From DATJBF01 sp035516795 (GTDB lineage: Bacteria > Verrucomicrobiota > Verrucomicrobiia > Palsa-1439): a DNA stretch of 35,856 nucleotides. The first letter of the stretch is position 1; each line of letters opens with the position of its first letter. The stretch is from positions 1 through 35,856 of the forward strand of contig DATIZX010000141.1 of assembly GCA_035516795.1 (NCBI GenBank), written 5' to 3'. The position numbers were made by a program, and so were the translations under genes. The notes beneath the pieces were generated by a model. That model worked only from the letters and a program-made list of their open reading frames with translations. It was not told the origin of the DNA and ran no database searches. This document shows positions 15,953-23,625 of the stretch, one piece after another.

Positions 15953-16963
15953 TTATCGTGCCTCGACTGATTTCTTGTACGCCAGGACTCCATCGGCAAT
16001 CGCCTTGGCCACTGATTCGCGGTAATCTGTACGCAGAATCCGCCGTTCTTCCGCCGGGTTGGACAGAAATCCCGCCTCCACCAAAATGGCCGGACAGCTT
16101 GCGTACCGCAACACGTAGAAACGCGCACGGCGGACTCCGCGATCGACGGCACCTGTCGCCTGCAACAAAGCCTTTTGCATGCAATGCGCCAGCCAGACAT
16201 TCTCTTCGTCAAAGCGATTGTTGGGCATTGCCTCGCCGCCGCGACCGCTCGGGCTGGCCGTCGAACTCGCACCTGCCGGTGGCGAGCAATACGTTTCGAT
16301 GCCATCGGCTGGCCCGCCAGAGTTGAAATGGAGACTCACGAACAAGTCCGCTCCCTTCTTTCGCGCCAATTCCACACGATCGTCGAGTTCCACGGTTTTG
16401 TCCGATGTGCGCGTCAGCAACACCTTCGTGCCATTGCCTGTCAGGTGTCGTTCCACGCGCTTGGCAAGGTCGAGCGTCAGCACTTTTTCACGTCCGCTGC
16501 GTCCTCGGGTGCCCCGGTCGCTCCCACCGTGGCCCGGATCAATCACGATGGTGTGAATGGATCCACCCAACCGGAGCCGTTCGGGCCGCAGGATTGGGTC
16601 GAGCGTCTTCTGCACGTCCAACTCGGCAATCCACAGATGGCCCCGTGCAACGAGAATGGGCGTGGAAATCCAATGATTTACACCGTTGAGCAGAATGTCA
16701 CGGCGATCGGCTTGCATCTCCAGTTGGGCGAAACTGGTCTTGTACTCGGCGCGATCGACAACGCTGCGCACGTCGCGTCCGAGACCATAATGGGCAGCCA
16801 CGTCGCGAACCGAAACGTAATCGACGCCACCGATCCGGTAGGTCTTGAGCGTGGTTGATTGAGCCGGCGCGACACTGGCAAACAAAAGCACGGCCACACT
16901 ACTTCCCAATGTGGATAACCTCCCTGCTAAAACCAAAACTGTCCCTCCTTGGCCATGAACCAT
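15953..16963 (-). CDS. N-acetylmuramoyl-L-alanine amidase (Amidase_3, AmiC-like)
   Basis: The 336-residue protein has a signal or anchor segment (about 8-35, ending APAQS). An N-terminal domain resembling copper-amine-oxidase N-terminal/AMIN-type modules follows (about 40-125: YRIGGVDYVSVRDVAAHYGL). The zinc amidase domain comes last (about 137-334). Zinc ligands and catalytic residues are His145 (DPGHGG), Glu159 (GREKVLT), His212 (SLHFNS) and Glu296 (VEAGFLSN). The enzyme cuts the amide bond between MurNAc and the stem peptide in the periplasm, typically for daughter-cell separation. An unusual Ser/Gly-rich insert (PPAGASSTASPSGRGGEAMP, about 228-247) lies where AmiB/AmiC enzymes carry an autoinhibitory helix. 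It is divergent from sucC. Confidence 0.94.
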   Translation of the reverse strand: MVHGQGGTVLVLAGRLSTLGSSVAVLLFASVAPAQSTTLKTYRIGGVDYVSVRDVAAHYGLGRDVRSVVDRAEYKTSFAQLEMQADRRDILLNGVNHWISTPILVARGHLWIAELDVQKTLDPILRPERLRLGGSIHTIVIDPGHGGSDRGTRGRSGREKVLTLDLAKRVERHLTGNGTKVLLTRTSDKTVELDDRVELARKKGADLFVSLHFNSGGPADGIETYCSPPAGASSTASPSGRGGEAMPNNRFDEENVWLAHCMQKALLQATGAVDRGVRRARFYVLRYASCPAILVEAGFLSNPAEERRILRTDYRESVAKAIADGVLAYKKSVEAR

Positions 16964-17048
16964 GACACGAACGCGCGCACGATTTCAAGACAAATGACCA
17001 TGACAACGGTTCTACATCTCTAACGCAAAACGCCCCACCAGTTTTCCG

Positions 17049-17077
17049 TTGACGGTGTGCGGCGGCGTCCCTAGATT
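17049..17077 (+). promoter_or_regulatory. Sigma70-like promoter of the sucC operon
   Basis: TTGACG (17049-17054) and TAGATT (17072-17077) match five and four of six consensus positions, with an ideal 17-base spacer. They lie about 60 bases before the sucC ATG. Spacing, location and direction all fit the succinyl-CoA synthetase operon. The start site would fall near 17084. Confidence 0.65.
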
Positions 17078-17135
17078 AGCCGCACGGGCGCAGAAGCACG
17101 GCCCTCCGGTGGCAGTTTGCGAGCCGAGTAAATTC

Positions 17136-18320
17136 ATGAACATTCACGAATATCAAGCGAAGGAAATCTTCCGCCGTTTTGGTGTGCCCGTGGCCGACGG
17201 CGGGGTGGCGTTCACGCCCGAGGAAGCGGAAAAGGTCGCGCGGTCGTTGAAGACGGATGTCATTGCGGTCAAAGCGCAGATTCACGCCGGCGGCCGCGGC
17301 AAAGCCGGTGGAATCAAGATCGTCAAAACTCCCGAAGGAGCTGCCAAGGCGGCGCGCGAACTCATCGGCAAGGTGCTCGTCACGCATCAGACCGGGCCCC
17401 AGGGCAAAGAAGTGCGCAAGGTGTTGGTGGAAGCCGGCAGCGTTCCGAAACGCGAGCTGTATCTCAGCGTGCTCATCGATCGCACAATTTCCCGTCCGTC
17501 TTTTCTCGCGAGCACCGAGGGCGGCGTCGACATCGAAGCGGTCGCAGCAAAAACGCCCGAGAAGATTCTGAAGGAACCGATTGACCCCGCCATCGGGATG
17601 CAACCGTATCAAGCCCGCAAAATCGCCTTTATGCTCGGTCTCGCGGGCAATTACCTCCAGCCTGCGGTCAACCTCCTCCTCGCCGTCTATCGCGCATTCC
17701 TTGAAACCGACGCCTCGCTGATCGAGATCAACCCGCTCATTATCGATCAACACGATCGCGTACTGGCGCTGGATGCGAAGATGAATTTTGATGATAACGC
17801 GCTCTTCCGCCACAAGGACATTGCTGCAATGCGCGATTTGAACGAAGAAGATCTGCGCGAAGTCGAGGCCAGCAAGTCCAACCTCAACTACATCGGCCTC
17901 ACCGGCAACATCGCCTGCATGGTCAATGGCGCAGGGCTGGCAATGGCCACCATGGACATCATCAAACATTATGGCGGCGAGCCGGCAAACTTCCTCGACG
18001 TGGGTGGCGGCGCCAGCACGGAGCAGGTCACCGAAGCTTTCAAGATTTTGTGCGCCGACAAGAACGTGGGCGGCATTCTGGTCAACATTTTCGGCGGCAT
18101 TATGAAGTGCGACGTCATCGCCAACGGCATTCTGACGGCTGTCAAACAGGTGCAGGTCAACGTGCCGCTCGTCGTCCGCTTGGAAGGCACGAATGTCGAA
18201 CTCGGCAAGAGGATTCTGAAGGAGAGCGGACTGGCTGTCATTCCCGCCGATTCGATGGCCGATGCCGCCCAGAAGATTGTGGGAGCGGCATCCTCGCCGC
18301 GACCGGGCGGAAGGGTGTAG
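17136..18320 (+). CDS. sucC: Succinate-CoA ligase (ADP/GDP-forming), beta subunit
   Basis: The open frame begins earlier (17049), but the conserved start MNIHEYQAKEIFRRFGVP places the ATG at 17136, giving 394 residues as expected. The ATP-grasp domain carries KAQIHAGGRGKAGGI. The C-terminal ligase domain shows GNIACMVNGAGLAMATMDII, FLDVGGGAS and NIFGGIMKCDVIA. Together with SucD it interconverts succinyl-CoA and succinate with nucleotide phosphorylation in the TCA cycle. SucC carries the nucleotide site and SucD the phosphohistidine. It is followed two bases later by a 67-codon ORF and then sucD. The C-terminus ends in a short GC-rich tail (AASSPRPGGRV) not typical of the family. A promoter lies at 17049-17077. 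Confidence 0.97.
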   Translation: MNIHEYQAKEIFRRFGVPVADGGVAFTPEEAEKVARSLKTDVIAVKAQIHAGGRGKAGGIKIVKTPEGAAKAARELIGKVLVTHQTGPQGKEVRKVLVEAGSVPKRELYLSVLIDRTISRPSFLASTEGGVDIEAVAAKTPEKILKEPIDPAIGMQPYQARKIAFMLGLAGNYLQPAVNLLLAVYRAFLETDASLIEINPLIIDQHDRVLALDAKMNFDDNALFRHKDIAAMRDLNEEDLREVEASKSNLNYIGLTGNIACMVNGAGLAMATMDIIKHYGGEPANFLDVGGGASTEQVTEAFKILCADKNVGGILVNIFGGIMKCDVIANGILTAVKQVQVNVPLVVRLEGTNVELGKRILKESGLAVIPADSMADAAQKIVGAASSPRPGGRV

Positions 18321-18322
18321 CG

Positions 18323-18526
18323 ATGAAACTTTATCTATACTACGAAAACGTGGACCGGCCGCTGGCCGTCGAGATTCCTGACAGTGAAGTGGACGGTTTT
18401 TTGCAGGAATATGAGGAAGCGCTGCACGACACCTCGGTGGAAACGTTTCAGTGGAAAAATTCCAGTTTCCGGATTGGCGGATTGATGGCCATCGTTCATG
18501 AGAAACATTCGACGGTTCACTCATGA
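18323..18526 (+). CDS. Uncharacterised 67-residue protein encoded between sucC and sucD
   Basis: The ATG lies two bases after the sucC stop. The TGA overlaps the sucD ATG in an ATGA (18523-18526), so it is embedded in the operon and probably translationally coupled at its 3' end. The protein is acidic and reads as compact alpha/beta: MKLYLYYENVDRPLAVEIPD (two strands), then SEVDGFLQEYEEAL (helix), then TFQWKNSSFRIGGLMAIVH (strands). The strand pattern ending in an I-G-G-L-M-A-I-V sheet edge and the good codon pattern argue that it is real. No family is recognised and no signal or membrane segment is present. It could be a small subunit or regulator of succinyl-CoA synthetase, or an unrelated passenger. 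Confidence 0.8.
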   Translation: MKLYLYYENVDRPLAVEIPDSEVDGFLQEYEEALHDTSVETFQWKNSSFRIGGLMAIVHEKHSTVHS

Positions 18527-19404
18527 GCATTCTGGTCGATCACAACACGCGTCTCATCGTGCAGGGCATCACCGGTTCGGCCGGCAAGTTTCACGCTGAA
18601 CAATGCGCCAAGTACGGCACGAAACTCGTTGGCGGCGTCACCCCGGGTCGCGGCGGTGAAGTCGTTGAACTCGATGGGAAAAAGACGCCGGTCTTTAATT
18701 CAGTCGGCGAAGCGGTGCGGGAGACTGCTGCGAACGTCTCGTGCATTTTCGCACCGGCAGCGTTCGCGGCGGATGCGATTCTCGAAGCGGCGGATGCCGG
18801 CATCGAGCTCATCGTAGCGATCACCGAAGGAATTCCGGCGCTCGACATGGTGCGTGTCAAACGCACGCTGCAAGGCACGAACGTGAAGATCATCGGGCCG
18901 AATTGTCCGGGCATCATTACCCCCGGCGCCTGCAAGATCGGCATCATGCCCGGTTATATTCACAAGCCCGGGCCGGTGGGCGTCATTTCGCGCAGCGGCA
19001 CGCTCACGTACGAAGCCGTCTGGCAACTCAGTTCGCGTGGCATGGGCCAATCCACTTGTATCGGCATCGGCGGCGATCCGGTCAAAGGGCTGAATTTCAT
19101 CGAACTGCTCGACATGTTTGAAATCGATCCGCAAACCGAAGCCGTGATTATCATTGGTGAGATTGGCGGGACCGACGAGGAGGAAGCTGCGCGGTGGATC
19201 AAGGATAATTTCACCAAGCCGGTCGCCGCGTTTATCGCGGGCGCGACTGCGCCGAAAGGCCGGCGGATGGGCCACGCCGGCGCGATCATCAGCGGCGGCA
19301 CCGGTACGGCGGCCGACAAGATCAAAGCGCTCAAGGACGCCGGGATTGCGGTGGCGTCCACCCCGGCGGAAATGGGCGAGACGCTGATGCAGTTGATGAA
19401 ATAA
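18523..19404 (+). CDS. sucD: Succinate-CoA ligase, alpha subunit
   Basis: This 293-residue protein begins MSILVDHNTRLIVQGITGS and has a CoA-binding Rossmann domain (GITGSAGKFHAEQC, GGVTPGRGG, then CIFAPAAFAADAI). The ligase domain shows GPNCPGIITP, GVISRSGTLTYEAV and GIGGDPVKGLNF. His251 in GHAGAIISGG is the residue that becomes phosphorylated in the catalytic cycle. Length is normal. The start codon overlaps the stop of the 67-residue ORF, so ribosomes may reinitiate from it. It forms the heterodimer with SucC. Confidence 0.97.
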   Translation: MSILVDHNTRLIVQGITGSAGKFHAEQCAKYGTKLVGGVTPGRGGEVVELDGKKTPVFNSVGEAVRETAANVSCIFAPAAFAADAILEAADAGIELIVAITEGIPALDMVRVKRTLQGTNVKIIGPNCPGIITPGACKIGIMPGYIHKPGPVGVISRSGTLTYEAVWQLSSRGMGQSTCIGIGGDPVKGLNFIELLDMFEIDPQTEAVIIIGEIGGTDEEEAARWIKDNFTKPVAAFIAGATAPKGRRMGHAGAIISGGTGTAADKIKALKDAGIAVASTPAEMGETLMQLMK

Positions 19405-19488
19405 TTCGTCCAAGTTTTCGAGACGTTTCCGGATGTCAGTTGTGACAAGACTTGTGATTGTCGAAATGCCTATTCATTCTGCGGATTG

Positions 19489-20769
19489 ATGCTTGTGAAT
19501 GCTCACCTCCCCAGAGTTGTAACCAGCGTGTGGTTTCTACTCGACGTCGTTGTACCACTCGTAGTCGCTACGTGGGTGCTATTGGACGTGAAGTACCTCC
19601 AGCTTTGGAGCCAACGTAAGATTCGTTTGAAGTTGGCCGGCAAATGGGACGAGCTTGACGCCCATTTCCAACGCCGCCTGAAAACTCGTCGCCCGTTGGC
19701 TTATTTTTTTCAGAATTACATAGTGCCTGGCAACGTTGAAGCCAGCTATGCATTGTACCTGTATGAGCGTGGCCTGTCGGAAGCCGCTCTTGAGATGGCT
19801 GACCTGTCCATTGCACGCGCCCGAAAACAACCTGCGTTGTTAACAATCACGTTCGGCCCTCCTGCTCAGAAGACATTGCATAGCGCGTTGCATACGCGCG
19901 TTCTGATTTTGAATGGCTTGGGACGTTACGATGATGCGCGCGCCACCTCGGCTGAATTGCGCACCTTGGCGAAAGTCAGCAACAAGACACATGCCACAGC
20001 AAGTTTCACCGAGCTTTATTCAGGACGACTCGATGAAGCGTTGGAACTCGCCTACGAAACGCTGTCACACGACCCGAAAGATGGTTCCGCACGCCTCATT
20101 GCCAGCGCTGTCTATTGTCTCAAGGGTGCGTTCACCGAAGCCATCAATGTCCTCGTGCACGAACTAAAGGACGTCACTGAACTGTACTCGCCCAAAGACC
20201 TCTCAGACATGCTGAAGGATCGTGAATCGGCGAAGTTCATTGCCCTACAACGCCAGTATGCTGCGACCATTCATCAACCTGTACGATTGCTCAGTATAGC
20301 TCGCGTTTACATCGAGCAACAGAATTTCGACGATGCGACGCGAGCCCTCGACGCGACGGAACCGCTGCTCGGAAACAATCCGATCATTCGATGCAGCTAT
20401 AATCGCAGTCGCGCCATTTGTGCCGCCGCGAAGGGCGATGCCAAGCAAACGGAACAGTATCTGGCCGAGGCCCGCACAATCACGCTGAGTCAGCCCAAGC
20501 GTGACACGCGATGGGAGACCAATATCGCTGCTGGCCGCTGCTATCTGTCGCTGCAGCTAATAGATAAAGCCAGGGCGGAATTTCTGGAGGCCCAGCGTCG
20601 TGCATTGCATCCAATCGAGAAACACGTGACAAATTACTGGCTCGCATGTACCGCAGTAACAGCCAAACGACGGAACAAGGCAATACGCTATTATCAGACT
20701 GTAGTTGCCGACGGGATTCCCACGGTGATGCGCCAAGAGTCGCTCGCTGCCCTCGTTGATCTCAAATAA
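19489..20769 (+). CDS. Membrane-anchored tetratricopeptide-repeat protein
   Basis: The ATG at 19489 follows an in-frame TTG at 19486. The 426-residue protein has one N-terminal hydrophobic segment (about 12-33, SVWFLLDVVVPLVVATWVLL) followed by a basic stretch. The rest is helical, with TPR-like pairs: YERGLSEAALEMADLSIARA, LNGLGRYDDARATSAELRTL, ELYSGRLDEALELAYETL, YIEQQNFDDATRALDATEPL, QLIDKARAEFLEAQRRAL. Such proteins usually scaffold other proteins; the partner is unknown. Composition is more A+T-rich than sucCD (a hand-counted 60-base sample gave 48% G+C). No ribosome binding site is obvious. It is a single gene, separated from sucD by 84 bases. Confidence 0.85.
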   Translation: MLVNAHLPRVVTSVWFLLDVVVPLVVATWVLLDVKYLQLWSQRKIRLKLAGKWDELDAHFQRRLKTRRPLAYFFQNYIVPGNVEASYALYLYERGLSEAALEMADLSIARARKQPALLTITFGPPAQKTLHSALHTRVLILNGLGRYDDARATSAELRTLAKVSNKTHATASFTELYSGRLDEALELAYETLSHDPKDGSARLIASAVYCLKGAFTEAINVLVHELKDVTELYSPKDLSDMLKDRESAKFIALQRQYAATIHQPVRLLSIARVYIEQQNFDDATRALDATEPLLGNNPIIRCSYNRSRAICAAAKGDAKQTEQYLAEARTITLSQPKRDTRWETNIAAGRCYLSLQLIDKARAEFLEAQRRALHPIEKHVTNYWLACTAVTAKRRNKAIRYYQTVVADGIPTVMRQESLAALVDLK

Positions 20770-20840
20770 GATGGCCTGTTTGCGTTTGTGCGGAAATCCA
20801 CTCGACGCTATCCAACCAGATGAAGTAACGTCTGGATCGG

Positions 20841-21023
20841 ATGAAATACCAGCGCTTCGAAGAATTGCCGTCGTGGCAAGCGGGAATGAAGTTGACGGAC
20901 GCAGTGTTTCGACTAACCGAAGACAGGGCGTTCAATTTCAAAGGCGATCTGCGCATTCAATTACGGCGGAAGAATGTTTTCATCGGGAAGCTCAAGCTAA
21001 TCCAACGGGACCAGAGGGTTTGA
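20841..21023 (+). pseudogene. Truncated four-helix-bundle (S23/TIGR02436-type) gene relic
   Basis: The first ~42 codons read MKYQRFEELPSWQAGMKLTD and then VFRLTEDRAFNFKGDLRIQL. That is the N-terminal signature of the four-helix-bundle family first found in 23S rRNA intervening sequences (FEELPVWQ...LT..RAF...GDLR.Q...). After LRIQLRRK the frame leaves the family pattern and stops at codon 61, about half the usual length. The conserved SVSNNIAEGFER block is missing in every frame here. It is therefore a decayed or insertion-trimmed copy lying directly before the exonuclease gene. Confidence 0.7.
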
Positions 21024-21673
21024 CGCAGGACAATTCCAGCTCTTCCACTCCGCGCACGACGATTCCTCACGAGGAATTGATGAAACTGCCGATCTTGCGC
21101 TACGAAGGTCCCACTCATTTGGTGCGGACGGAGGACGGTTTGCGAAAAGCCATGCATGACATTGCTCGCGAGCAAGTCGTCGGCTTTGATACAGAAACGC
21201 CTCCGACCTTTCGCAAGGGTCAGGTACACGCGCCGAGTCTGGTGCAAATTGCCACAAGACACACAGTGCATCTGTTTCAACTGGCGCAGATGGATTGCTC
21301 GCGCGTGCTCGCCGCCGCCTTCGAGAATCCGCAACTCGTCAAGGCCGGGGTTGCGTTGTCGCGGGATTTATCGGAGCTGCAAAAGTTATTTCCTTTCGTG
21401 CCAGCGAACATCGTGGATCTCGGCGAAATTGCGAAGCGTCAGGGAATGAAACAGACGGGGCTGCGCAACCTGGCCGGCTTGTTCCTCGGCGGACGGATCA
21501 CCAAGGGCCCGCAAACATCGAATTGGGCCCAACCAGACCTGGCTCCCACGCAAATCCGCTATGCAGCCACGGATGCATGGGCCTGCCGCGAATTGTATGT
21601 TCGTTTCCAACGCCTTGAGGTGCTGATGGTTGCGTCGGTACAGAATTCTCGGACGGCGAAATTTGACAACTAG
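21020..21673 (+). CDS. RNase D-like 3'-5' exonuclease domain protein
   Basis: The DEDDy exonuclease fold is visible: motif I VVGFDTETPP (D and E), motif II LVKAGVALSRDLSELQ (D), and motif III YAATDAWACRELY (Y and D). The C-terminal helicase-like domain of true RNase D is absent, so this is a stand-alone exonuclease of the type often called 3'-5' exonuclease domain protein. The start is uncertain. The ATG at 21080 (MKLPILRYEG) has GAGGA upstream. However, homologous N-termini usually include the preceding IPHEELMKLP, which favours the in-frame TTG at 21020. The relic ORF at 20841-21023 overlaps the proposed start by four bases. Substrate (RNA or DNA) cannot be told. Confidence 0.85.
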   Translation: MTQDNSSSSTPRTTIPHEELMKLPILRYEGPTHLVRTEDGLRKAMHDIAREQVVGFDTETPPTFRKGQVHAPSLVQIATRHTVHLFQLAQMDCSRVLAAAFENPQLVKAGVALSRDLSELQKLFPFVPANIVDLGEIAKRQGMKQTGLRNLAGLFLGGRITKGPQTSNWAQPDLAPTQIRYAATDAWACRELYVRFQRLEVLMVASVQNSRTAKFDN

Positions 21674-21676
21674 TTG

Positions 21677-21704
21677 TTGCTATTCCGGCAAATTTCCGTA
21701 TGGT
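21677..21704 (+). promoter_or_regulatory. Possible promoter for the RRM gene
   Basis: TTGCTA (21677-21682) and TATGGT (21699-21704) are separated by 16 bases and lie just after the exonuclease stop, upstream of the structured leader. The match to consensus is moderate. A TTGACA at 21663-21668 has no suitably spaced partner. Confidence 0.35.
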
Positions 21705-21723
21705 GACCGCGCTCGCAGATGGA

Positions 21724-21847
21724 AACAGTCCACAGTGAGATTGGTAGATTGTCAGTCAGCCACGTTCGCTTGGTGACAGTCCGAAACCCGAAGGGCGGGA
21801 ACAGTCACTGAGACCTCCTAACCGCAGCAGAAAGTAATAAACACACA
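21724..21847 (+). promoter_or_regulatory. Structured 5' leader of the RRM RNA-binding protein gene
   Basis: The leader contains a composite hairpin. GTGAC (21773-21777) pairs with GTCAC (21804-21808). Inside it CCG/CGG (21781-21783 with 21796-21798) and CCC/GGG (21787-21789 with 21793-21795, loop GAA) stack with small internal loops. ACAGTC occurs three times (near 21725, 21776 and 21801). Downstream CCTCCT (21814-21819) copies the anti-Shine-Dalgarno sequence, and no Shine-Dalgarno motif lies before the ATG. Such a leader could bind the encoded RRM protein for autoregulation, or respond to temperature. That is inference. Confidence 0.5.
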
Positions 21848-22168
21848 ATGGCTACCAAGCTATTCGTAGGCAACCTATCGTTCAATACCACGGAGGGCGA
21901 CATCCTCGACCTGTTCAAACAGGCGGGCAACGTCACCAGTTGCGAACTCATCATGGACAAGTTCACGGGCAAGTCCCGCGGATTTGCTTTCGTCCAGATG
22001 GGCACACAGGAAGAGGCCACCAAGGCCATCTCCGATCTCAATGGAAAAGAGCTCGATGGTCGCGCGCTGACCGTTAACGAAGCCAAACCACGCGAAGAAC
22101 GCCCCCGCGGCGATTTCGGTGGTGGATTTGGCGGCGGCCGCAGCAAGCGCGAGTTCAGTCGTCGTTAA
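21848..22168 (+). CDS. RNA-binding protein with a single RRM domain
   Basis: This 106-residue protein is one RRM plus a Gly/Arg tail. RNP2 is KLFVGNLSFN (4-13) and RNP1 is KSRGFAFVQM, with the family pattern TTEGDILDLFKQAGNVTSCE between them. The tail (GDFGGGFGGGRSKREF) is Gly/Arg-rich, as in cyanobacterial Rbp and plant glycine-rich RNA-binding proteins. Bacterial members bind single-stranded RNA and are often induced by cold; the role here is unknown. It is monocistronic, with its own structured leader and a strong terminator 30 bases after the stop. Confidence 0.95.
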   Translation: MATKLFVGNLSFNTTEGDILDLFKQAGNVTSCELIMDKFTGKSRGFAFVQMGTQEEATKAISDLNGKELDGRALTVNEAKPREERPRGDFGGGFGGGRSKREFSRR

Positions 22169-22197
22169 TCAGATAACGAAACGATAGTTTCACAAAC

Positions 22198-22228
22198 AAA
22201 GAGCGTCCCGCACCGGGACGCTCTTTTG
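22198..22228. terminator. Bidirectional Rho-independent terminator
   Basis: GAGCGTCCCG (22201-22210), loop CAC, CGGGACGCTC (22214-22223) form a perfect 10-bp stem. It is flanked by AAA on the left and TTTT on the right. On the minus strand the flank after the stem is TTTGTTTG. It lies between the convergent RRM and rhodanese genes and can serve both. It is the clearest intrinsic terminator in the window. Confidence 0.92.
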
Positions 22229-22246
22229 CTTTTCAAGCCAACGAGG

Positions 22247-22633
22247 TTAGCTGCCCGACTCCATTTTTTCGCCGGCTTTCTTCCAGCCGGAAATGCCGGC
22301 AGTTAAGTGTTTGATATTTGTGTAGCCGAGTTGTTCAGCGGCTTTGACCGCCGCTTTGTAAGCGACACACTTTGGTCCACCGCAATAGGCGACGATTGGC
22401 GCCGCCTTGTCTTTGGGCAGGATGCTGGCCAGCTTGTCCTTGCTCGCCTTGAAATCGATCGCGCCAGGAATATGGCCTTCCTTCCACGATTTCGTTCCAT
22501 TGGCATCCAGAAGGGTTACGTTGCCGGACGCCATATCCGCTCTCAGTTCGGGAATCGTAATGTCCTGCACTTCTCCAGCGTAAAGGTTGGCCACGAGAAA
22601 TACGCCAGCCGCAAATGCGAGTAGTTTCTTCAT
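22247..22633 (-). CDS. Exported single-domain rhodanese
   Basis: This 128-residue protein has a signal peptide (MKKLLAFAAGVFLVANLYAG) followed by one rhodanese domain. LLDANGTKSWKEGHIPGAID is the typical beta-loop start. The active-site loop is AYCGGPKC with Cys84, and LTAGISGWKKAG is the usual C-terminal motif. The domain transfers sulfane sulfur or simply binds thiol or anionic ligands; periplasmic single-domain rhodaneses have unclear substrates. A second Cys (Cys89) lies five residues from the active-site Cys, as in some sulfur-relay proteins. AGAGGAAG two bases before the ATG is the likely ribosome binding site. It shares the terminator at 22198-22228. Confidence 0.93.
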   Translation of the reverse strand: MKKLLAFAAGVFLVANLYAGEVQDITIPELRADMASGNVTLLDANGTKSWKEGHIPGAIDFKASKDKLASILPKDKAAPIVAYCGGPKCVAYKAAVKAAEQLGYTNIKHLTAGISGWKKAGEKMESGS

Positions 22634-22799
22634 AACTTCCTCTGTGTTTGGTTATTGTTTCTTTTGTTTACCCCACCACGAGGCAAACTGTCCTGCGACA
22701 CTGATCGGCCACAAAACTGATTCCAACATCAGCCAAAGTGGTCCTTAACTGCGACGTTGCCATTTACCACGAAATCGTCCGCCCCTCAACTCAAAATGC

Positions 22800-23570
22800 T
22801 TATCGCCAGTGGCCGGAGAACCACACCCCCGAGTGGCCACGACGTTCCCACCGGCCCGGCACCCAATAGGCGTGTCGATACGGCGGATACCCCCAGCGTC
22901 CCCTTGACCACCTCCAGCCTCCGCCGTACCAAATCCAAGAGCCACTAATCCACACGCAGCCGGGTTGTGGAGGCGGTACAACTTCAACAACGGGAGGGGG
23001 CGGAGGTTCGGGCACGACCATTGCCTCTTGATATTCCGTGGGAGGCGGTGCCGTAGCAGAGGGCGAAGGAGCGATACTCGGTGTGTTGATCATGAAATCG
23101 ATTACCCGCTCGCTCACACCAGAATCTTTCAGGTCGATGATTTCTGCGGTGGTCAGTCGATACACCGTTCCTGAGTTGCGGATCTGGCTGATGATGACTT
23201 CATCGCTGACGCCCGCCTTTGCCAGAGCTTTGATGTCAGCCAATCCAAGCGGCTGACCTTGCTCGACGCGCTGCAGGGTCTGCGGGCTCTGGCGTTCCAG
23301 TGTTTCGCGCTGTGCTTGGTCCATGGAATGGCCGATGATACCGCCGGTCAATGCGCCGATCGCGCCGCCGATCAACGCACCTTCACCCGCGTGTCCGCTC
23401 GCGCTGCCAATGATTGCTCCCGACCCGGCGCCGATCGCACCGCCGGCCAAAGCGCCGCCCGCCGTGCGATCCGGTTGGCCTTCAGGCGTTTCACAGCCCG
23501 TCAATCCAAAGCCAATCAACATCACCGCCAAACCCACTGATACAGTTCTCATTTTCCGAGTTTTCTCCAT
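22800..23570 (-). CDS. Glycine-zipper lipoprotein with C-terminal WXXGXW-type repeats
   Basis: This 256-residue lipoprotein has signal VGLAVMLIGFGLTGCE, so the mature protein begins at Cys26. Three regions follow. First, a glycine-zipper membrane segment (about 37-82, AGGALAGGAIGAGSGAIIGS and a second Gly-rich helix ending GGIIGHSMDQ). Second, a helical domain (about 108-165) in which the same pattern occurs twice: LADIKALAKAGVSDEVIISQI and AEIIDLKDSGVSERVIDFMI. Third, after a Pro-rich linker, a Trp/Gly/Tyr-rich tail (WISGSWIWYGGGW, YWVPGRW, VWFSGHWR) like the WXXGXW family. Gly-zipper lipoproteins are outer-membrane or envelope-stress proteins. The role of the tail is unknown. Confidence 0.9.
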   Translation of the reverse strand: MEKTRKMRTVSVGLAVMLIGFGLTGCETPEGQPDRTAGGALAGGAIGAGSGAIIGSASGHAGEGALIGGAIGALTGGIIGHSMDQAQRETLERQSPQTLQRVEQGQPLGLADIKALAKAGVSDEVIISQIRNSGTVYRLTTAEIIDLKDSGVSERVIDFMINTPSIAPSPSATAPPPTEYQEAMVVPEPPPPPVVEVVPPPQPGCVWISGSWIWYGGGWRWSRGRWGYPPYRHAYWVPGRWERRGHSGVWFSGHWR

Positions 23571-23625
23571 TCTTCAGACATAAACACCCCATCCGCCGTT
23601 CAGTTGCACCGGGGCAGGGCAGGTC

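Noticed and set aside
17076..18530. Long minus-strand frame (484 codons) opposite sucC
   Set aside because: It is an antisense shadow: the plus strand encodes a clear SucC with family motifs. The minus frame has Asp/Val/His-rich composition and no recognisable domain.
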